A stretch of DNA of 64,000 nt from Paraburkholderia phenazinium (lineage in GTDB: Bacteria > Pseudomonadota > Gammaproteobacteria > Burkholderiales > Burkholderiaceae). Below the pieces are notes generated by a model, which saw only the letters and a list, made by a program, of their open reading frames with translations, was not told where the DNA came from and ran no database searches. The first letter of the stretch is position 1. Each line of letters starts with the position of its first letter. Of this stretch, positions 46,105 through 53,615 are shown piece after piece. A program made the position numbers and the translations under genes. The stretch covers positions 372,001 through 436,000 of the forward strand of contig NZ_FSRM01000001.1 of the NCBI RefSeq assembly GCF_900141745.1, given 5' to 3'.

Positions 46105-47712
46105 TCATTCAAACCCCAGCGCCGCCTCGGACGCGTCTTGCTCTCCATCGCTGGACAACAGAAAGTCGACAAGGGGCGACACCGAGCTCTGGTCCGAATG
46201 CCGTTGGTTCTTCCGTGGACCCGGGCTCGTCCTATTGCTCTTTTCGCGCGCGCGGGCTCTTCCTGCTGCGTTCTTGGAGAGCGGTCGACCGACCCGCGCG
46301 CACCAGTCATCATGGCTCTCGGTGTATCTCGTCAGCGCTTCGTCGGTCAGCGGGTAGAGATGACGGTATTGCGTATTTTTGGAGAGGATGGTGCCGGCAA
46401 GAAGCCTGTCCACCGAAACTCGCTTCTCGCATTTACTGTAAGCAAGTTCAAGCGCGACACTGACTACTCGCTCTGATAGTAGCCGGTCAATCACCTCGTT
46501 CTTTTCAGGGTCAAAGATGATTGTTGGCACGCTCTCTCCAGCGGCCTTCAGCGATTCGACCGTAGGCGCCCAATGTCTGGGGCATCCCACCTCGAGCCGA
46601 ATCCCCGCATGATTGAGATGCGGATTTTTTTCGCGAACCGCGATGTATTTGAGTTGTTCCCTCGCTCTCAACCACCCGCGATTCCTTTCCATATACATCC
46701 TCTGTCGAAGCGTGTGATAGTTGAGAGGCTCCGGCTCGAGGAGCTTTTTTCCCGGCTTTGGATTCAGGGGCTTGAGTTGAATGTCGCCTGCATTGATTTC
46801 CTCGACGGCGTTCTCGACGTCACTCCAATCGTCGAAAAGCGCCATCAGCAGCACAGTGCTTTGCAACGGATTTAGGTAAACAAGCTTTCCCGTGACGTGG
46901 TCACATGAAAGGCCCCCGGTGGACAGAATTCCGGACCTTTCTAAGAGTCTCTTCATCGAATGTTGCGAAAGGTGGTCGTGGGCCAGTTCCGTCTGCATCA
47001 CGTCATCTTCGATAAGCCCCAGTTCTTGGCTGCGACGTCGGGCGACTTCTGCAATGGCGTCGCGGGTGAAACCTGGCATGTAATCCGGATTGAGCAGCAG
47101 CTTCGTGACCCGATGTAGCTCCACCTCATGCTCCTGCTGGGAAGACGACATCTTCGATACTTCCTCAAGTGGCCTGAGGCCGCAGCCACAGTGCTGGCCG
47201 GGCCAAACGAGCTTGTTGTGGTCTTGTGTGACCGCGCATCCTTCGCATCCGACCTCGAAAGGGCGCTTATGCTCGGAGCAAAACAACAGTCCCGGCACCA
47301 TGTTGGCTCGGTTCCAAAATGGTGTACCGCAGAGGGCTATGTTCGACTGCGCGCATTCAGGGCACATGGTGGGGAGCACCTGAAACCGACCGCCATTTGG
47401 ACCATTCATTCCCAGCGGTGCCAGTATTCCGCCCGCGTACTTGTGCCGGGTGTGTTTGATTATTGTGTCGGCTTGCTCCGGGTTAGTCGTCCTCAGTTGC
47501 AAAGGCAGGAACGTGTGGTGGCCGCGAAGGTCCTCAAACGTTCCGATTACGTCTTTGAACGGCTCGATGTAGCGGTCGAGGCCACTCGGCGCATACCAGG
47601 CAGCGGTCAGGACATCGTGATGAGCATTGGCACTGGTTCTCGAAAAATACTTCGTCAGTAGTTCACCCTCTTCAATCGGGAAGTAGGCGCTGGGGAGTTT
47701 CAAATTTGTCAT
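46105..47712 (-). CDS. tniQ: TniQ/TnsD-type target-selection protein (copy 2)
   Basis: 535 residues. The TniQ zinc module is clear: C117-x2-C120 (M-C-P-E-C) then F-W-N-R-A-N-M-V-P-G-L-L-F-C145-S-E-H148, followed by a second set C156-x2-C159 and C175-G-C177. The remaining sequence is helix-rich and ends in a basic, Ser/Pro-rich tail. TniQ/TnsD proteins bind target DNA and recruit TnsC. It differs strongly from the other TniQ-like protein of this operon; the two share only the zinc-finger layout. Twenty-two bases separate it from the upstream gene. Confidence 0.85.
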   Translation of the reverse strand: MTNLKLPSAYFPIEEGELLTKYFSRTSANAHHDVLTAAWYAPSGLDRYIEPFKDVIGTFEDLRGHHTFLPLQLRTTNPEQADTIIKHTRHKYAGGILAPLGMNGPNGGRFQVLPTMCPECAQSNIALCGTPFWNRANMVPGLLFCSEHKRPFEVGCEGCAVTQDHNKLVWPGQHCGCGLRPLEEVSKMSSSQQEHEVELHRVTKLLLNPDYMPGFTRDAIAEVARRRSQELGLIEDDVMQTELAHDHLSQHSMKRLLERSGILSTGGLSCDHVTGKLVYLNPLQSTVLLMALFDDWSDVENAVEEINAGDIQLKPLNPKPGKKLLEPEPLNYHTLRQRMYMERNRGWLRAREQLKYIAVREKNPHLNHAGIRLEVGCPRHWAPTVESLKAAGESVPTIIFDPEKNEVIDRLLSERVVSVALELAYSKCEKRVSVDRLLAGTILSKNTQYRHLYPLTDEALTRYTESHDDWCARVGRPLSKNAAGRARAREKSNRTSPGPRKNQRHSDQSSVSPLVDFLLSSDGEQDASEAALGFE

Positions 47713-47734
47713 CGATTGCTGGGCCTGCGGCCCG

Positions 47735-49153
47735 TTAGCGTTTGGCGTGCGCGCGGAGGGTTTCCGGACGAAGGTTGGCGATGCGCGCGACAGAAGTGTC
47801 CGCTTGAGCGAAAGACCCCGGAGCGACCACGTTCAACGCATTCGCCTCTCTGCCCGCAACGAAAACGCGTTTCCGGCCAGGAGTCTGGGCGAAGGGGCCA
47901 GCCCCGCCGAGCCGCTCCGAGAGCAGAGCGAACGCGTGGTCGCGCATTCCGAACGCGAGTCGGGTCTGATACGCAGACGGAAGCGGCGGCCTGCCACGTT
48001 TCGAGGCCCGATAATCTTCTTGCGTTGATGAGACGAAAGTCTCGACAGCAGTCGGCGCAACCTTCTGCCTCCTCCCTCCATGCCGACGAATCGTCGGTGC
48101 CTGGTTGCGCTTTAACCACGCTTCGTCATTGCGATACAACCACGCCCACGCCGCCGGAGCGAGACGACGAATCGATGAGCGAGAAACGTTCGGATTTTGT
48201 GCGCACGTAGAAAGCCACTGAGACCGGTGCTCCTCGAGCTCCCACTGCTCCTTCGTCGTCTCCGGCGCAACCGGTCGAGCGCTTTGCAACCGCACGGGCA
48301 ATCGGTCCGCCCCGGTCCCGAACATGGCAAGCAGAACAATCATGGTCGGATGGATGGGGCGCCCTCGCGCTGCTTTGCGGACAGCGGATTCGACATAGTC
48401 TCCGCCTTCGGTGATATGAAAGAGCCGCGGGTCTTCGAAGCCAGAGGAGAAGAACCGTTGGAAGTCACGCCGCAGGCTGGCCAGATTCCAACGGCCGGAA
48501 TCAAGGAGGTAGCGGCGCTCGGTGAGAAGTCGTGTCACTTCCGACCAAGCGGTTTGACTATCGAATGAGTGCGTCGTGAGTTCGGTCGCGAACTGTGCGT
48601 ACCGCGCCGAGTTCCGGTGCGCAGCCTCAGAACCAGAATGTATGAGTAGCGCCTCAAGGCGGCTTCCAGCACCGCCACACTCCAGAAGCGTGTCATGGTG
48701 AACGCATCGCGTTACGTAATCGATGCAATGAGCGGTGTGGTTCGCCACTCGGCCGAGGACTTGGGCATCAATACGCGCACATTCAGGGCACAGTAGCTCC
48801 GTACGGTTACCGCATTGACAGAGCGCATCGAACGAAGGACATGGAGTACGGACCCAGCCGTCGGTCAGCGCTTGCATGAGGGCTTCACGCGACAGAGCGG
48901 TCATTCCAACGGCATGCCACTCGGCAAGGCTGTTGGCGGCCAGGACGACGGCTGGGGGGCCATAGGAGTTTTCGGTTATCGCGCAGAACCGACTGGCTCT
49001 ACATGGCAGCGAGTTGACGAGAGGACACGCGTGCCGATAAAACGACGCGTACGCTGCCTTCGCATCTCGAGAATCTGTTGTTTGTGCGACCATTTTGAGT
49101 ATGGAACAGGCGCTCTCGCTTTCCGCGGCTGCGAAGAAAGTGTACGTGCTCAT
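47735..49153 (-). CDS. tniQ: TniQ/TnsD-type target-selection protein (copy 1)
   Basis: 472 residues. Zinc-binding part: C112-x-C114, C122-x2-C125 (L-C-P-E-C), H142-C143 and C150-x2-H153 (R-C-V-H-H). The C-terminal half follows the TnsD plan: R-G-R-P-I-H-P-T-M-I-V-L-L-A-M-F (262-277), R-S-S-I-R-R-L-A-P-A-A-W-A-W-L-Y-R-N-D-E-A-W-L. The tail is basic. By analogy it would recognise a specific attachment site. It overlaps the tnsC-like gene by four bases (ATGA). Confidence 0.82.
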   Translation of the reverse strand: MSTYTFFAAAESESACSILKMVAQTTDSRDAKAAYASFYRHACPLVNSLPCRASRFCAITENSYGPPAVVLAANSLAEWHAVGMTALSREALMQALTDGWVRTPCPSFDALCQCGNRTELLCPECARIDAQVLGRVANHTAHCIDYVTRCVHHDTLLECGGAGSRLEALLIHSGSEAAHRNSARYAQFATELTTHSFDSQTAWSEVTRLLTERRYLLDSGRWNLASLRRDFQRFFSSGFEDPRLFHITEGGDYVESAVRKAARGRPIHPTMIVLLAMFGTGADRLPVRLQSARPVAPETTKEQWELEEHRSQWLSTCAQNPNVSRSSIRRLAPAAWAWLYRNDEAWLKRNQAPTIRRHGGRRQKVAPTAVETFVSSTQEDYRASKRGRPPLPSAYQTRLAFGMRDHAFALLSERLGGAGPFAQTPGRKRVFVAGREANALNVVAPGSFAQADTSVARIANLRPETLRAHAKR

Positions 49154-50556
49154 GTAGCCGCCTTTTGAAGCTCTTTGGCAGACGGCGTGCCAGCCGGTTG
49201 GATTGCGCGGTTCGCGTCCTTCATCAGTTTCTCCAGGAGTGCGGCTGCCGTCATGATGGCGCGAGCCTTGTCAGAATCGTTGTCGCCGTCAAGAGCAAGA
49301 ACAGACTGCACAACCGCAGGGAGTTGGAGCCAATCGCTGAACCACCGGATACGACCGAGCGTGAAAGTACCAGCGCGCTGTGCGCGACGCACCGCTTCCA
49401 GCATCGGTTGCTGCAACAGGAGCGCCTGATAGGCGTATGCAATGAACTGCGCCTTGGAGAGCTCGACCTTGCCGCCTGTTGACCACGTCCCGGCGACGAA
49501 GGCCCCGACCTTAAATGCAAGCTCGACCCGGCCGAGGCTCACGGCATGCAGCGCAGATGTGAACCACGCAAACGGCTCTGCGCCTGCCGCGCGGAAGTAT
49601 TTCAGCCAGACCGAGCCGGCCGTAAGCTCCCACTTGGTAGAGTTGAGCGGGAACGGGTCGATGCAGTAGACTCCGCGCGATGTCAGCGCCGCTTCAGCGT
49701 CGCCTTGTTCGAGAAGATTGATTGCAGCCCCGGCGGTTCCGACGATGACGAATGGAATGCCTGTCGCCGCTGCAATTTGTCCCAGCATCGACCACATGCC
49801 CGCGGCCACCCGGGATTTGGACATGTGATGCGACACGGGACCGACGATGACCATGCCGACGTTCAACGATAGAAGCAGGGACTGCACCGCCGTGCCGACT
49901 TCGTCTTCTCGTATGGCTTTTAACGCGTGTCTTACGTCGAAGATGGGCGAGACTTGCTTCACGAGCGTACGGCCAAACTTGGCGGGGTTACCGTCAGGTG
50001 GAAAGGGGGCGGTGATAGTGTCCATTCGAGCGAACCGGATGCCTTTTGGGCGCCCCTCAAGCGGAACCTCGAAGAGCATGTTCTCTGTTTGAAAGACACG
50101 CTGGCAGGCGCTGATGAGTGCATGCTGGCCAATGCCGTTTGGCACAACGACCAGATGGACTTTCGTCGATACGTTTGGGATGGTCACGTCCGAGGCGAGC
50201 ACCGAGTGCCCATGCGTGTCTCGCCGATGGTTGATGAAGCGGTGCGCGGCAATTACCTTGGAGCGATATGCTGGATTGGAAAGGTCACGCTCGATGGCGC
50301 TCGCCCTCACCGACTGCGCGACGTCCATGAAGAGACGGCGATGAACGTTCGTCGGTATCAGAATGCGGTTGTCGGGCTCGATTCCGCTGTCGGGCAAGAA
50401 GTCAGGCAGGAATTGAATGGCCGCAGCCGCCTCTGCGCTCGTCTTCAGCGCAGGAGCGCGCGAGAGGGCCGGATTTTCGCCTGGCTGCGCTAAGTACGTG
50501 GACAGCTGCAGTGGCGCCTCAACGCTCTCGGTCGAGTTCACGATTTCGGTGCTCAT
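49150..50556 (-). CDS. tnsC: TnsC/TniB-like protein with degenerate ATPase motifs
   Basis: 468 residues from the ATG at 50556, which has GGGGGA and overlaps the upstream stop as ATGA. The fold is TnsC-like: Walker A region V-V-P-N-G-I-G-Q-H-A-L at 137-147, Walker B region M-V-I-V-G-P-V at 235-241, the sensor-1-type segment P-F-V-I-V-G-T-A at 268-275, and the later W-S-T-G-G-K-V-E-L-S segment. But the G-K-S/T of Walker A is G143-Q144-H145, and D-E of Walker B is G239-P240. ATP binding and hydrolysis are therefore unlikely. It would link TniQ to TnsA/TnsB. Confidence 0.8.
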   Translation of the reverse strand: MSTEIVNSTESVEAPLQLSTYLAQPGENPALSRAPALKTSAEAAAAIQFLPDFLPDSGIEPDNRILIPTNVHRRLFMDVAQSVRASAIERDLSNPAYRSKVIAAHRFINHRRDTHGHSVLASDVTIPNVSTKVHLVVVPNGIGQHALISACQRVFQTENMLFEVPLEGRPKGIRFARMDTITAPFPPDGNPAKFGRTLVKQVSPIFDVRHALKAIREDEVGTAVQSLLLSLNVGMVIVGPVSHHMSKSRVAAGMWSMLGQIAAATGIPFVIVGTAGAAINLLEQGDAEAALTSRGVYCIDPFPLNSTKWELTAGSVWLKYFRAAGAEPFAWFTSALHAVSLGRVELAFKVGAFVAGTWSTGGKVELSKAQFIAYAYQALLLQQPMLEAVRRAQRAGTFTLGRIRWFSDWLQLPAVVQSVLALDGDNDSDKARAIMTAAALLEKLMKDANRAIQPAGTPSAKELQKAAT

Positions 50557-50783
50557 ACGAGTCCCCCATTGACGCCGAACCGGTCTTGGACGGACAAGAG
50601 TGAAGGAGCGCACTCAAAAACGCAGTGGCCCACGTTCGCGGCAAATACGTTGGCGCGTTCAGCGAAGCAGGTCTGATGAGGCAATCGACGACGCAGGGTA
50701 TCGAGGCTCAACGCATCGAGGGCGCAAAGCTCACCGCGCGACAGGTAAGCGCGGTCGGCGCCACGGCTGAGGGGCGTGTTCAT
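50553..50783 (-). CDS. Small HTH (excisionase-like) protein at the head of the tns operon
   Basis: 76 residues from the ATG at 50783. Residues 11-33, Y-L-S-R-G-E-L-C-A-L-D-A-L-S-L-D-T-L-R-R-R-L-P, fit the HTH pattern of excisionase/MerR-type DNA-binding domains (x-L-S-x-x-E-L-x-x-x-x-x-x-S-x-D-T-L-R-R). Its stop overlaps the tnsC-like start as ATGA, which argues that it is translated and coupled. A role in control of the operon or in target/end binding is possible. An in-frame longer form up to 50870 exists without better support. Confidence 0.6.
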   Translation of the reverse strand: MNTPLSRGADRAYLSRGELCALDALSLDTLRRRLPHQTCFAERANVFAANVGHCVFECAPSLLSVQDRFGVNGGLV

Positions 50784-50852
50784 AATACGGGTCCCACACA
50801 AAATCAGGGGCGAGCAATTCCCCCCTGAGCCTGCAAAACGAGCAGACAAGAG

Positions 50853-50970
50853 TTGACAATGCGACCCCAATGTGAGACCCTACGCACGCAAGAAGTGACG
50901 GAGAGGCCCTTATTGGGTCTGCCGGAAGCGGGGCAAAGGGACTGGAACTCTCTTTGCCCCGTTTTTATTT
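50853..50970 (+). ncRNA. Candidate small transcript ending in a strong terminator
   Basis: A rho-independent terminator on the plus strand is plain: CGGGGCAAA (50929-50937) pairs with TTTGCCCCG (50953-50961), followed by TTTTTATTT. No plus-strand gene lies upstream within the element to need it. GACCCCAAT (50863-50871) can pair with ATTGGGTC (50912-50919), giving a second stem. A TTGACA at 50853-50858 is a possible -35 but lacks a good -10. The start is therefore uncertain; the terminator is firm. Confidence 0.4.
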
Positions 50971-51044
50971 GCGAAGTTGGTTCAGCGCTACTACCTCCAA
51001 AATCTCGACTGCGACGCCACCCCATTTTTCTGGTCTGGAAACAC

Positions 51045-51118
51045 GACAGTGCGCGCGGCGCTTCGTCCGGTCTTGCCTCTGTTGACAAACGCGCATTTAA
51101 GGGTAAAATAGGGGCACA
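51045..51118 (+). repeat. Candidate right-end transposase-binding repeats and outward promoter
   Basis: GTTGACAAACGCGC (51081-51094) followed by ATTTAAGGGTAAAAT (51095-51109) mirrors the left-end unit. Partial copies occur inward: GACAGTGCGCGC at 51045-51056 and GTTGACAATGCGAC at 50852-50865; AAAAT-AGGGGC (51105-51115) recurs as AAAATCAGGGGC at 50800-50811. The same bases read as TTGACA and TAAAAT with a 16-bp spacer, a good rightward promoter, so an end-repeat and a promoter interpretation are both possible. Confidence 0.5.
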
Positions 51119-51446
51119 TTGTACACTGACACTTTTCGTTCAGCAAGTTCTGCACGAGTTTTCGCTCGTCCTCGCTCTTCGTTCGCCCACTTTGGCTTTC
51201 TCGATTTTCCTGCTTTTCTTGTCTCCCGAAGTGTCGTCCCCGCCGTCTGAGACGCTGCACGTTCGTAGGGTCACCCTCACACCGCATCCTCGCTTTCGTC
51301 CCGACTCTGGAACACAGTAGAATTGTTTTGTTGCCGCCCTTCTTTTCCGAGATTGGCTAGTAAAAAGCATCTACTGCGTAGAAAGAATTCGGCGATTTTT
51401 ACTTCGTTTTAGTTTAGTCCAACATTGTGCGATTGCAAGGAGCCCT
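51119..51446 (+). promoter_or_regulatory. Long pyrimidine-rich leader before the DUF6471 gene
   Basis: About 330 bases lie between the TTGACA/TAAAAT promoter and the GTG start. On the plus strand most of 51145-51240 is C/T-rich (runs such as TTTTCGCTCGTCCTCGCTCT). No gene was recognised; a regulatory or structural RNA role is possible. AAGGAG stands before the GTG. Confidence 0.45.
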
Positions 51447-51965
51447 GTGAGTCACGTCGACACCTGTTGGGCGGATATGGCTGCGCGTGTCGTACGCGTC
51501 ATCCTCGCGCGAAAAGGGATTGGATACGCTGAACTCGCAACGGCGCTGCAAACCGTGGGGGTCACTGAGAGTGCGCGGTCGCTTGCACTTCGTGTGATGC
51601 GTGGACGAGTGAAGCTGTCGATGCTGCTGCAGATTCTGCATGTTACGCATTCCAAGATGCCCCGACTATGGCTCGAAGCCATTTCCCGGTCGGATAGCTG
51701 GGAGGTCCGCGCTACAGCGGTTTTGGAAGCGGAGTTATCTAGGCATCCTGCCGTATCGGTCGACGACCTGACGCTGCGTATGGTCCAACTCGGCGCCAGC
51801 CTGACCGAGAAGACGCTGGCCTCGCACATCGACCAAGGAAACATCTCCCTCCCTGAATTCCTCCAAAGCATCCTCGCGCTCGGCAGCTTGAGCCTTGACC
51901 GCTACATCGATTACGACGACCTGATTGCGGTCGGTCGGTCTGCGGTTGCAGAACGCTTGCAGTGA
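51447..51965 (+). CDS. DUF6471-type protein with two domain repeats
   Basis: 172 residues from a GTG with AAGGAG. Two copies of a ~60-residue unit occur: W-A-D-M-A-A-R-V-V-R-V-I-L-A-R-K-G-I-G-Y-A-E-L-A (9-66) and W-E-V-R-A-T-A-V-L-E-A-E-L-S-R-H (84-148), each ending in a -L-x-x-I-L-x-L/V helix. The unit matches DUF6471, a small HTH-like domain usually present once. DNA binding is likely by fold, function unknown. It lies just outside the candidate right end. Confidence 0.75.
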   Translation: MSHVDTCWADMAARVVRVILARKGIGYAELATALQTVGVTESARSLALRVMRGRVKLSMLLQILHVTHSKMPRLWLEAISRSDSWEVRATAVLEAELSRHPAVSVDDLTLRMVQLGASLTEKTLASHIDQGNISLPEFLQSILALGSLSLDRYIDYDDLIAVGRSAVAERLQ

Positions 51966-52112
51966 GCGTTCTGCAACTATCGCCTTGCCATTTCGACTGT
52001 TTGCCCTAGAATGAAAGCAGACGTATTTGCTTCCGTTTTCTGCACTACGTTAGACCCGCATCCGGCGGTGTCCAAGCGATTTGGCTGAGAAAACAAAGCC
52101 ACGGAGGCGAGC
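51966..52112. other. Spacer with promoter-like AT-rich sequence
   Basis: 147 bp between the DUF6471 gene and the next small gene. ACGGAGGCGAGC before the ATG at 52113 gives it a good ribosome site. Nothing else recognised. Confidence 0.4.
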
Positions 52113-52403
52113 ATGTCGTTCCGGACAATGGGGTCAGTAGAAGAGCAACCAAGCGTTGACCTGATGTTTTGGAGATTTTTTGAGGTCGACGGAGACACGT
52201 GTCATTTCGTAGGTGCCGACTCATCCGGCTTCGCGGGACGCGTCAGCTCTGTCGTCGTCGAGTTTGACTTATTGACGATGCGCGGCGTGACTCAATCCGG
52301 TCAGGTCTATGAGTTGCAAAGCAATCCCGGCGATTCGGAACAGGCCGACTACGTTTGGGATAGTGGTGCGCAGGATATGGAATCCGCACGTTCGAGGACA
52401 TGA
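52113..52403 (+). CDS. Hypothetical protein, 96 residues
   Basis: Starts MSFRTMGSVEEQPSVDLMFW after CGGAGG. The middle is beta-rich: V-D-G-D-T-C-H-F-V-G-A-D-S-S-G-F-A-G-R-V-S-S-V-V-V-E-F-D, then G-V-T-Q-S-G-Q-V-Y-E-L. This looks like a small beta-barrel domain. No family recognised. Part of the accessory block of small genes. Confidence 0.6.
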   Translation: MSFRTMGSVEEQPSVDLMFWRFFEVDGDTCHFVGADSSGFAGRVSSVVVEFDLLTMRGVTQSGQVYELQSNPGDSEQADYVWDSGAQDMESARSRT

Positions 52404-52546
52404 CACGGACTGTGGTCGGTGACGCCAGACGAGCACTCGCCGACCGCGAACTTGGCTGATTGCACCTGGATGGCATAACGCTCGCCCGCCAAAACCCATT
52501 CGTATTACTAAGGGATTTTACTGCAATGCACTGAGGAGAAGCGGAC

Positions 52547-52798
52547 ATGCGGAAGTCGCAAGATACTTTTCGGGATGCAATTGACGAAGCTGATATGACG
52601 ACACCAGATGCGCGGACGAAGGCGGTTATCGAAACGCGCGACTTTTTGCTATTGCTTGCGAGAGCCGACGCCGTGAGTATCTCGGGTCTGATTGAGACAG
52701 TTGCGACTGGTCTGCTCAAACACTATCCGATGGATGTCGACCTGGAAGTGTCTGCTCTAGCACTGCCCGGAGTTTGGGCTCATCCAAATCAGAACTGA
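52547..52798 (+). CDS. Hypothetical protein, 83 residues
   Basis: Starts MRKSQDTFRDAIDEADMTTP after GAGGAGAAGC. Helical content: D-A-R-T-K-A-V-I-E-T-R-D-F-L-L-L-L-A-R-A, then I-S-G-L-I-E-T-V-A-T-G-L-L-K-H-Y-P. Ends W-A-H-P-N-Q-N. No family recognised. Confidence 0.55.
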   Translation: MRKSQDTFRDAIDEADMTTPDARTKAVIETRDFLLLLARADAVSISGLIETVATGLLKHYPMDVDLEVSALALPGVWAHPNQN

Positions 52799-53136
52799 AG
52801 CGGGAACTCATGGAAACCGCGCCTCGACTCAGAGACCGATTCATCGATACGTCATGAATCGCATCCGCGTGGTAGCAATCGATGATTCAGTCGACGGTGC
52901 CTAACATTTTTGTCTTGAGCCGGGCGAGCTTATCCAGAATTTCTTGCTTCTAGACTCGGCGCGAGGCATCAGCGATGTAGGCGCTCAGCAGCACATTCGA
53001 AATTGGCTTACTGAGATGCACAAAAACTACAACGCATAGCATTCCTCATTGGTGAAACGGAGCGAAGCAAATCCACAGACGTCGCGGTGCAAGTTCGTAA
53101 CTTCCCGCGCGATATACGTCGCGGAGGTACCGCAAC
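52799..53136. other. Gap of 338 bp, no intact gene seen
   Basis: Short readings are broken by stops. CGGAGGT at 53118-53124 is the ribosome site for the next gene. The stretch may be a decayed gene, but no homologous content could be recognised. Confidence 0.35.
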
Positions 53137-53586
53137 ATGCTGAAAGTAATTGTCGAAATCTGGCCAGGCGGGCGCGAAAGTGGTCGCAACGCGTTCGCGG
53201 CCGCAGATATTGGGCGAATCAGGAATGGTGCGCTCGCGGACTACCGGGTCGAACTACACGAGGATGGGCAGGGCGGTATCGGAAGCGCAGGCTTGCTTGA
53301 TTATCCACGCTACTCCACGACCGTGTGGGACCTCGTAGCTCGCGCAATTTCGGTGGCGTTGACAGGAAAAGAGGAACTGCCTCCACGTCCCCGGAAACTT
53401 GATGTTCCTGTACGTGTAGCCGGTAACGTTCCATATATTCGCCTCCGGGAGATACCGGAACCGGCGCGAAGCATGTTTCAGAAACGTATCGCTTACTCGA
53501 CTCGTCCGCTAATTGAAGAAGACCCGATGCCTATGGACTGTGTTTATTCGTGGGATTGGTTCGATTTCCTCGCTGGCGACGGGTAA
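53137..53586 (+). CDS. Hypothetical protein, 149 residues
   Basis: Starts MLKVIVEIWPGGRESGRNAF after CGGAGGTACC. Features: I-V-E-I-W-P-G-G-R-E (4-13), L-A-D-Y-R-V-E-L-H-E-D-G, Y-S-T-T-V-W-D-L-V-A-R-A-I-S-V-A-L-T-G and an acidic end with M-D-C-V-Y-S-W-D-W-F-D. A beta-then-helix layout of the type found in small phage or plasmid proteins. No family recognised. Confidence 0.6.
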   Translation: MLKVIVEIWPGGRESGRNAFAAADIGRIRNGALADYRVELHEDGQGGIGSAGLLDYPRYSTTVWDLVARAISVALTGKEELPPRPRKLDVPVRVAGNVPYIRLREIPEPARSMFQKRIAYSTRPLIEEDPMPMDCVYSWDWFDFLAGDG

Positions 53587-53615
53587 TGCCATCGACATTG
53601 ACCAGGTGCACCAAC

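Larger units (their letters stand above)
40531..51118. mobile_element. Candidate Tn7-like element (about 10.6 kb)
   Basis: The block contains the leftward operon HTH-tnsC-tniQ-tniQ-tnsA-tnsB and a downstream nuclease-like gene. It is bounded by similar AT-rich repeats in opposite orientation: GCGCCTTTAAGGG with GGACAA upstream at the left (minus strand, 40538-40560) and GCGCATTTAAGGG with TTGACAA upstream at the right (plus strand, 51082-51103). In Tn7-like elements the tns operon reads inward from the right end, as here, with cargo toward the left. No target-site duplication or exact TGT/ACA termini were identified, so boundaries are approximate. Confidence 0.6.

Noticed and set aside
46105..50556. 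Reading the operon as a decayed transposon remnant
   Set aside because: All frames are intact, two joints keep ATGA overlaps and the TnsB triad and TnsA E, D, K are present; the TnsC motif changes alone do not indicate decay.
52799..53136. A gene in the 338-bp gap
   Set aside because: All readings are short or stop-interrupted; nothing could be supported.
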